From: Mesobacillus boroniphilus JCM 21738
GTDB taxonomy: Bacteria; Bacillota; Bacilli; Bacillales; Cytobacillaceae
Assembly: GCF_000517385.1 (NCBI RefSeq)
Contig: NZ_BAUW01000033.1
Span: 1-40,315, forward strand
Length of the DNA: 40,315 nucleotides
Reading direction: 5' to 3'
The position numbers and the translations under genes were made by a program. The number at the start of each line of letters is the position of its first letter. Position 1 is the first letter of the stretch. The notes under the pieces were generated by a model that was not told the DNA's origin, searched no databases, and saw only the letters and a list, made by a program, of their open reading frames with translations. Of this stretch, positions 35,436 to 40,315 are shown piece by piece.

Positions 35436-36791
35436 CTATTTGACTAGAGAATAAAAATCTATTTCAAAATAATCTTGATGAACCTTAACATCCTTAATAA
35501 GGAGCTCTATTAAAGTTTCCAATTCAGTTTTTGTTAGGCTTCCAAGAGCAGGTTGTACAATTTGTGAAATAGTTTTTATTTCATTACTCAAGGATTGTAA
35601 TAAAGTAATTTCATGATCGATTCCTTGTATTTCTTCATGAGTTCTTTGGATTTCCAACTTCAATTTCTCGTATTTAGAGTGAAAATTACTGGCTAAAGAC
35701 AACATTGATTTATTAAGTAGATGTTCTTTATGTTGTTTATGATAAGTCAGATTATCAATTACACCACGAAGATGCATCTTGAAAATAGATTTATATTCTT
35801 TTAAAACAAATAGCTCTGTTTCTTTCATGATTGTTTCTTCAATAATCTTATTGAATTCATCTAATTCGACTACCACTTTCTTATGATGGGAACCACATAC
35901 AAAGTAAGAAGGTTTGTCTAGGACCTTTTTGAATACCATTACTTTATTACAAACCCCACAAACGGGATTAAGTATCACCTTGTCTTTTGCTCGTGAGACA
36001 GTCTCATTGTATTCCTCAATAAATTGGTTAAGGATAGCTTGGACTTTTTCAAACAAATCCAGTGAAATGAGAGCCTCCACATGATCGAGTTCGTCATAGC
36101 CATAATCAGTGAAACAATGCCCCGAGTAGAATGGCCTTTGTAAAATTTTCATTACTGTTGCATGTCCACTTAACTCTCTACCATACTTTGCCAAGACACT
36201 AACAAACTCTTCCTTTGTTTGAATCCGGCTAAATTCTTCAAATAATGATTTGATCGTATTACTTCGTTTATTATCTAAAGAGAAACGTAATTTCTTTTTA
36301 CCATTCTCTTGCGTTTCTTCAATGCGTTCAAATCCAATGACTTTCCCTGGATATCTTTTAATCGCATCATTGGTACGTCTTCCGATGTTCTTACCTTCCT
36401 GCTGACTAAATATTCCGTAGAAATTCTCAATACTGGAATTTTTGTTGAAAGGTATTTCATTAGAAGCGGTGTATATCACTTCTACATCATAAAGATTAAC
36501 AAGTTCATTGAATTCTGAGGCTTCATAAAAATCCCGTTGTACTCTATCACGAGCGTAAATAATAACTACAGCTACTCTACCTTCTCTTATTAATTTCTGT
36601 AATTTCTTATAAGCTGGACGATTATTTGCATCATTTTTTGTTGCAGAAACATTGAAATCTTCAAGAAAAAGCACATCATCCTCATTTATGTTTTTAGCCT
36701 TCAATACTTTTTTTGCGGCATCAAGTTGTTCACGTAAATTTTGCGAGCTCGAACTGACTCGCGAATAAACGAGAACCAGTTTTTTCTGCAA
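35436..36791 (-). CDS. Large serine recombinase, short form
   Basis: 451 residues. The catalytic serine is S13 in VLVYSRVSSSSQNLREQLDA. The active-site arginine region is IIYARDRVQRDFYEASEF, with R-V-Q-R in place of the common R-L-S-R. A recombinase domain, a zinc ribbon (NPVCGVCNKVM ... YFVCGSH) and a long C-terminal coiled coil (about 365-420) follow. The start is TTG with AAGGAGG nine bases upstream, lying inside the preceding small gene. It is the first large recombinase of a unit of two large and two serine-less small recombinase-type genes. Confidence 0.9.
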   Translation of the reverse strand: MQKKLVLVYSRVSSSSQNLREQLDAAKKVLKAKNINEDDVLFLEDFNVSATKNDANNRPAYKKLQKLIREGRVAVVIIYARDRVQRDFYEASEFNELVNLYDVEVIYTASNEIPFNKNSSIENFYGIFSQQEGKNIGRRTNDAIKRYPGKVIGFERIEETQENGKKKLRFSLDNKRSNTIKSLFEEFSRIQTKEEFVSVLAKYGRELSGHATVMKILQRPFYSGHCFTDYGYDELDHVEALISLDLFEKVQAILNQFIEEYNETVSRAKDKVILNPVCGVCNKVMVFKKVLDKPSYFVCGSHHKKVVVELDEFNKIIEETIMKETELFVLKEYKSIFKMHLRGVIDNLTYHKQHKEHLLNKSMLSLASNFHSKYEKLKLEIQRTHEEIQGIDHEITLLQSLSNEIKTISQIVQPALGSLTKTELETLIELLIKDVKVHQDYFEIDFYSLVK

Positions 36792-36793
36792 AG

Positions 36794-36973
36794 TTAGTTA
36801 CCTCCTTTGTATCTGAACCTTTGATCTGCTGAGTGGAGGAGCTTTGCCTTAACAGAGCAATCAATGTCTAATTCATTGATTAACAGTTTGGTAATTAATT
36901 TTTGCACCCACACAGCAGATTCTACCGAAAGGTCTTGTGAGTAAGTAATTTTAGTTATCCTTGATTTTGACAA
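36794..36973 (-). CDS. Small protein upstream of tandem recombinases
   Basis: 59 residues with a TTG start at 36973, chosen because GGAGGAG lies eight bases before it. A longer reading from ATG 37006 would run through this Shine-Dalgarno. The sequence contains KITYSQDLSVESAVWVQKLI and ends FRYKGGN. No family is recognised. It ends two bases before the 451-residue recombinase starts, so it is tightly coupled. Confidence 0.55.
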   Translation of the reverse strand: MSKSRITKITYSQDLSVESAVWVQKLITKLLINELDIDCSVKAKLLHSADQRFRYKGGN

Positions 36974-37027
36974 GTAATCATCTCCTCCAAGTAGTGTTAT
37001 AAACATACTTGACAGGAGATGTACGGT

Positions 37028-37192
37028 TTATACTCCCTTTTCTTTTATGTTGTCTTTCGAGTCCTGTTCCATAAAGTCCAACTTTAATTGAAAAGCCACC
37101 TTAGGCTGTGTATCTTTATGGATCAATCTCGGAATAAGAATCTTCTTCGGACTTGATTGTGGGAAATCATATTTCTCAAAAGCCTTATTCAT
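37028..37192 (-). CDS. Small protein, first gene of recombinase unit B
   Basis: 54 residues beginning MNKAFEKYDFPQSSPKKILI. The middle is basic, and VAFQLKLDFMEQDSKDNIKE follows. AAGGAGG precedes ATG 37192 at good spacing. No family is recognised. It is the first gene after the leader terminator at 37244-37318, then come the 59-residue gene and two large recombinases. It could be an accessory factor such as a directionality protein; this is position-based only. Confidence 0.6.
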   Translation of the reverse strand: MNKAFEKYDFPQSSPKKILIPRLIHKDTQPKVAFQLKLDFMEQDSKDNIKEKGV

Positions 37193-37243
37193 TTATAATC
37201 CTCCTTATGATATTCATAGAAAGATAGACTACTGTTACAGAAA

Positions 37244-37420
37244 CAAAAAAGGACCGAATCTCTTGTGTAGTACTCAATCTCCATAGGAAATTGATATACA
37301 CAAGATAATCCGGTCCTTCCGTTTATCTCTGTATTTTAAATTAATGCGATCATTACCGCGAATGTACGTTCTAATTATCTTTCTAAATTTATTTTTATCA
37401 TGAATAAATTATTTCGTCAA
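37244..37420 (-). promoter_or_regulatory. Promoter and terminator-leader, recombinase unit B
   Basis: Promoter on the minus strand: -35 TTGACG (37415-37420), 17-base spacer, extended -10 TGATAAAAA (core 37392-37397). About 65 bases later a long hairpin forms: AAGGACCG/CGGTCCTT outer arms (37249-37256 and 37311-37318) and TCTTGTGTA/TACACAAGA inner arms, followed by TTTTTT. It lies before the first gene of the unit and so could attenuate it. The 5' side ACGGAAGGACCG resembles the other two leaders. Confidence 0.65.
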
Positions 37421-37519
37421 CAGTCCAGACAGAATTTTTTACATTTAGGCAAGGGAGTGAAAGAATTTCTCTCTTTCTAGGACAAAGTATGTTGGATTGA
37501 AAACGGTTCTATTCTCTAT

Positions 37520-37954
37520 CTACCTGTTCTGTTTTAATTTTAAACCATCTTTTATACGGTTGGACAACATAATACTTTCGTATTTCTTTAACAAAGCCTT
37601 TAAGCCTTCTGTATATATGTCTCCAATCCTTTCTTCTTCTGCTACAGTAAAGATTACCTTAACTTGATGCCTGTCGATTAAATTGATTAATTGTAGATAG
37701 CTATCCAAACTAGATGTCAACCGACTGCGTTCATAAACTACCAAAGTATCTACTAAATCTTTTCTAATTAGATCAAGTAGTTTTTTTAGTTCAAATGGCT
37801 GAGATGATCCAGAAACTCCGTCGTCAATAAAGTAGAGCAAACCTTCTTGTTCAGTACCTTTTATATAGGGGTATGCAGCTTCTAATTGAAATTTTAAATT
37901 TTGCTTTCGTGAGCTAGTTCTAGCATAAACGGCAGTTATTTTTTTGTTTTTCAT
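37520..37954 (-). CDS. Small serine recombinase, catalytic domain only
   Basis: 144 residues. The catalytic serine is S14 in AVYARTSSRKQNLKFQLEAA. Next come FIDDGVSGSSQPFELKKLLD and VVYERSRLTSSLDSYLQLIN, with the active-site arginines. It stops at the end of the catalytic domain plus the E-helix (LSNRIKDGLKLKQNR). There is no helix-turn-helix as in Tn3-type resolvases and no large C-terminal domain. It may need a partner for DNA binding or be a truncated member. It forms its own unit behind a leader terminator. Confidence 0.82.
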   Translation of the reverse strand: MKNKKITAVYARTSSRKQNLKFQLEAAYPYIKGTEQEGLLYFIDDGVSGSSQPFELKKLLDLIRKDLVDTLVVYERSRLTSSLDSYLQLINLIDRHQVKVIFTVAEEERIGDIYTEGLKALLKKYESIMLSNRIKDGLKLKQNR

Positions 37955-38039
37955 CTACTTCTTCCTCCATTTTTTTATAGTAATTCTCCAACAAAGGCTG
38001 GCTCGTTTGTTAGTAACAGTCCTCCTTCTGCAACAAAAA

Positions 38040-38168
38040 AAGCACGCAAGGAACATGGCCACCAATAATAGATCGGTAGCAACATGTAACCTAGCGTGCT
38101 TCGCTTTTAGTTATTATTTTTGCTTATTGAATTAATTAAATAATATACCAGATAAAATTGAATTTCAA
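38040..38168 (-). promoter_or_regulatory. Promoter and terminator-leader, recombinase unit A
   Basis: Promoter on the minus strand: -35 TTGAAA (38163-38168), 17-base spacer, -10 TATTAT (38140-38145). A hairpin follows with AAGCACGC (38094-38101) pairing to GCGTGCTT (38040-38047), inner pairs CTAGG/CAAGG-side and CATG/CATG, then seven Ts. It lies about 85 bases before the 144-residue recombinase. The 5' arm GCGAAGCACGCTAG closely resembles GCGGAAGCACCGCTAG of unit C. Confidence 0.65.
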
Positions 38169-38516
38169 TTATAAGGACAAAAAAATTCTATTTTTTTTAG
38201 TCTTCCGTGAACTATTATTTATTTTGTCTCATTGTTGTATTAGCTTTCATAAAGCCTTCCATTCCTGTTACTATAAGAACACATTAATCATTCAAAATCA
38301 TTAACGACTAAAAACTTTCCATCATTCTCTTTTCGGATATAATTTTATTCTAGTAATTTATCTTGCTCAATCATTTTATGTCAACTAGAAAACATATTAA
38401 TACCATAGGCTTTTTAACATATACTACTCTATCTTAATTAAGTGGTATCTTAGTACCAAGACTGTGTATTTTTTTCAATTGATTTAAAGAAAAGATCTAT
38501 TCATAAATATTAATAT
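38169..38516. other. AT-rich intergenic region at right edge of island
   Basis: About 350 bases without a credible gene. It separates the recombinase cluster from the MFS gene. A small AT palindrome AAATATTAATATTT lies at about 38506-38519. An attachment site could be here, but I could not identify one. Confidence 0.35.
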
Positions 38517-39765
38517 TTAACTTGTTCCTACGTCTTTCATATTTCTAACCTCTTTATTCATATATGGGAGAAATCCCATCATAAAAACCCAAATTCCCGC
38601 AAAATAAAAAATGTACTTTATGGATATTAAATCTGCTAATAATCCGCCTAATAAAACAGTTACTGGCATCACAAATGATGAAATGCTCATTACGAGAGAA
38701 TCTACCCGTGCCCGGTACTCTTGTTTTACTAGTGTAATTAAAAGTGTACCAAACACTACTCCATAGAAGACACCACAAGCTGTTTGAATAAATATAAGTG
38801 TGAACGCGAGAGCCAAAGATGTACTATAACCTAAGCCAATCATACATAAGCCAGGAATTATTAGTGAAAAACTTAAAATATGTACTGGTTTTATTTTTTT
38901 TATTATTTTCCCTACCAATAATCCTGTTATTATAGAAGCTGCTACTCCAGTTGCTTCTAATAACCCAAATTGAAAAGCGGTTACTCCATATTGTTTTTTA
39001 AAAATAACTATATACAAGTGACCTATTGATACAATATTTGTACCCATATTGACCAAAGAAAGAATTAAAAGAACTTGGTGATTACGCAATACAGAGACTC
39101 CATCTTTAAAATCCTTCCAATAATTATTAACAACTACATTCTTTTTTTCGCCTTCATCTCCCCATTTTGGAAGTAATAACCATGAGGTAAGAATTGCGGC
39201 GAACATAAAAATAAAAGTGTGGGTTACCATAACACCAATAAATCCAATCAATGAAAGTAATAATCCACCTATAGAATTTCCAATTAAAGAAGCTGTGTTA
39301 TTAATTGAAGACATATAACCTGATACTTCTGGGATCCGTTTCATCCCTATAAGACTAGGAAGCATCCTACTCCTGGAAGGATGAATAAAGCTTGTGCCAA
39401 ATCATTTACTACAACCATTGCTAAAACAGTGATAATAATATATTCACTCCAAAATATGTATGAAAAAGCCAAAAAAACTCCGATAATTCCCATTACTAAA
39501 TAAGCTCGTTGCATTGCTTTTTTTGGATTAGTTCTATCTACCAGTACACCAACAAAAGGTCCTAAGAATACGTTAATAATAAAAGTAATAGCATAAATAG
39601 AAGAAGTTATAAATGCCGAATTAGTAGTATCAAGTACAAACCATGCCACGGTGAGAGTATAAATAGCATCTGCAAGTGTACCTAAAGCTGAACTGCTACT
39701 ATTAAACCCATATTACGTTTAGCAGGAGTTTTTATACTATAACCAGTTTCCCCTAAAGGTTCCAA
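38517..39765 (-). pseudogene. MFS exporter (MefA-like), broken by two frameshifts
   Basis: Joined, it encodes about 416 residues with 12 helices, resembling macrolide-efflux/enterobactin-exporter-type MFS proteins. It starts at TTG 39765 (MEPLGETGYSIKTPAKRNMG) after AAGGGGGAT. It has loop motif FVGVLVDRTNPKKAMQRAYL and the C-terminal half LLEATGVAASIITGLLVGKI. One base is missing near 39695 (restoring it gives SSALGTLADAIYTLTVAWFV) and one C near 39380 (restoring it gives ALFIPSRSRMLPSLIG). It faces away from two lanthipeptide-type precursor genes and could be a peptide exporter or immunity pump, or unrelated drug efflux. Confidence 0.75.
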
Positions 39766-39883
39766 AGAAAATCCCCCTTAATATTTTTTAAAAATTCAAT
39801 TATTTATAGATTATACTATATTTACAAAAAAAATGGAATATATTTTAAAAAAAATATTATCCAAATAATTTCCAAAAGAACTG

Positions 39884-39895
39884 TTGACTTATAAT
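39884..39895 (+). promoter_or_regulatory. Possible -10 region of the precursor peptide operon
   Basis: TATAAT (39890-39895) lies about 60 bases before the first precursor gene, next to TTGACT (39884-39889). The two are adjacent rather than 17 bases apart, so only one of them can be used as drawn; a well-placed -35 for TATAAT is not obvious. Confidence 0.35.
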
Positions 39896-39954
39896 AGACA
39901 GATAATTTAGACTTTTAAATGGGAAGAGGAATTGGAAAAAGGAGGGATTTTTAA

Positions 39955-40065
39955 ATGGAAGAGATCCTAGAACTTCAATTAATGGAAAATGAAAAGTTTG
40001 AACCAGTATTGATGGGAATGAGCTCTCAGAGTAATTCTTGTTTCCTATGTAATACTGCAAAGTAA
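39955..40065 (+). CDS. Class III lanthipeptide-type precursor peptide, copy 1
   Basis: 36 residues. The leader carries MEEILELQLMENEKFEP. The ILELQ box (residues 4-8) is the conserved recognition motif of class III lanthipeptide leaders, identical to that in labyrinthopeptin precursors. The C-terminal region MSSQSNSCFLCNTAK contains S23-x-x-S26-x-x-C29, the S-x2-S-x2-5-C pattern that LanKC enzymes turn into labionin or lanthionine rings, plus a second cysteine C32. GGAGGG lies eight bases before ATG. A second gene for the identical peptide follows 190 bases downstream. The modifying enzyme is not in the window, so the class is inferred. Confidence 0.75.
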   Translation: MEEILELQLMENEKFEPVLMGMSSQSNSCFLCNTAK

Positions 40066-40144
40066 TTCGTTTTGCTGCAACCTTTTCTACTAGTGTTTAG
40101 TACTTAAATATCCATAAACCATCTTGAAAAAGGAGGGAATTTAA

Positions 40145-40255
40145 ATGGAAGAGATTCTAGAACTTCAATTAATGGAAAATGAAAAGTTTGAACCAGTATT
40201 GATGGGAATGAGCTCACAGAGTAATTCTTGTTTCCTATGTAACACAGCAAAGTAA
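40145..40255 (+). CDS. Class III lanthipeptide-type precursor peptide, copy 2
   Basis: The same 36-residue product as copy 1, with only synonymous differences (for example ATT for ATC in the Ile codon, TCA for TCT in a Ser codon, AACACA for AATACT). Identical protein with silent changes indicates selection on the peptide since duplication. AGGAGGG is kept upstream. Sequence after its stop again matches that after copy 1, so more copies or the synthetase may follow beyond 40315. Confidence 0.75.
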   Translation: MEEILELQLMENEKFEPVLMGMSSQSNSCFLCNTAK

Positions 40256-40315
40256 TACATTTTGCTGTAACCTTTTCTACTAGTGTTAGTACGTATCCAT
40301 AAATCATCTTTTAAA

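Larger units (their letters stand above)
39936..40315 (+). repeat. Tandem duplication, 190-bp unit, two copies
   Basis: The unit contains Shine-Dalgarno, precursor gene and 3' flank (TTTTGCTG, CCTTTTCTACTAGTGTT, ATCCATAAA). Start codons are exactly 190 bases apart (39955 and 40145). The second 3' flank has small deletions. The window ends inside it. Confidence 0.92.

Noticed and set aside
39919..39954. 11-residue upstream open frame before the first precursor peptide
   Set aside because: It is not present before the second copy and overlaps the Shine-Dalgarno, so it is probably chance.
39857..40307. Two 67-residue minus-strand open frames with similar sequence
   Set aside because: They are antisense shadows of the 190-bp duplication that carries the precursor peptide genes, with no ribosome binding site of their own.

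Overview
The window looks like chromosome of a Gram-positive, endospore-forming Bacillaceae species (Bacillus/Mesobacillus-like; genus-level placement is a guess). The reasons are AGGAGG ribosome binding sites, frequent TTG/GTG starts, a PerR-type box in front of ahpCF, a YpfJ-type metallopeptidase, a DUF3231 protein, a Vpr-like subtilase, an Mqo and a KinB-like histidine kinase, together with dispersed palindromic repeats.

Left part, about 1-26,150 (moderate GC, housekeeping): a DsrE-family pair behind a CsoR/CstR-like operator; a collapsed YjlB-type cupin remnant; YpfJ-type peptidase; a frameshifted FAD oxidoreductase; an MFS drug-efflux-type pump; a membrane PAS histidine kinase; oligoendopeptidase F; a ParM-like actin with a ribbon-helix-helix partner and an upstream cluster of TGTATACA-type repeats that looks like a centromere; a collapsed RND pump remnant that still has a TetR-type operator; a tiny acidic lipoprotein; DUF3231; a large secreted subtilase; a dicarboxylate/amino-acid symporter; a three-gene haem-dependent oxidative N-demethylase operon (DmmCAB-like); ahpC-ahpF; mqo with three frameshifts; and a frameshifted CoA-disulfide reductase. 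Two intergenic tandem arrays both have a 52-bp period.

Middle-right part, about 26,395-38,170 (clearly AT-rich, almost all minus strand): an accessory island. Its left half holds a HEPN-like protein, a PIN-domain protein (probably frameshifted), and a two-gene unit of a small protein plus a 604-residue protein with a PD-(D/E)XK core; together these are a candidate defence cluster. Its right half holds six serine-recombinase-type proteins. Four keep the catalytic serine. Two small ones have alanine at exactly that position. The recombinase genes fall into three units, and each unit begins with a leader containing a long terminator hairpin, with similar sequence around the 5' arm (GCGGAAGCACCG, GCGAAGCACGC, ACGGAAGGACCG).

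Right end, about 38,500-40,315: a frameshifted MFS exporter facing two tandem plus-strand genes for an identical 36-residue peptide. The peptide has the class III lanthipeptide leader motif ILELQ and an S-x-x-S-x-x-C core, the pattern that yields labionin. The synthetase, if present, would lie beyond the window.

Eight apparent single-base frameshifts in five conserved genes, almost all at short homopolymers, suggest draft-sequence errors as much as real gene decay. This should be settled before calling those genes dead.
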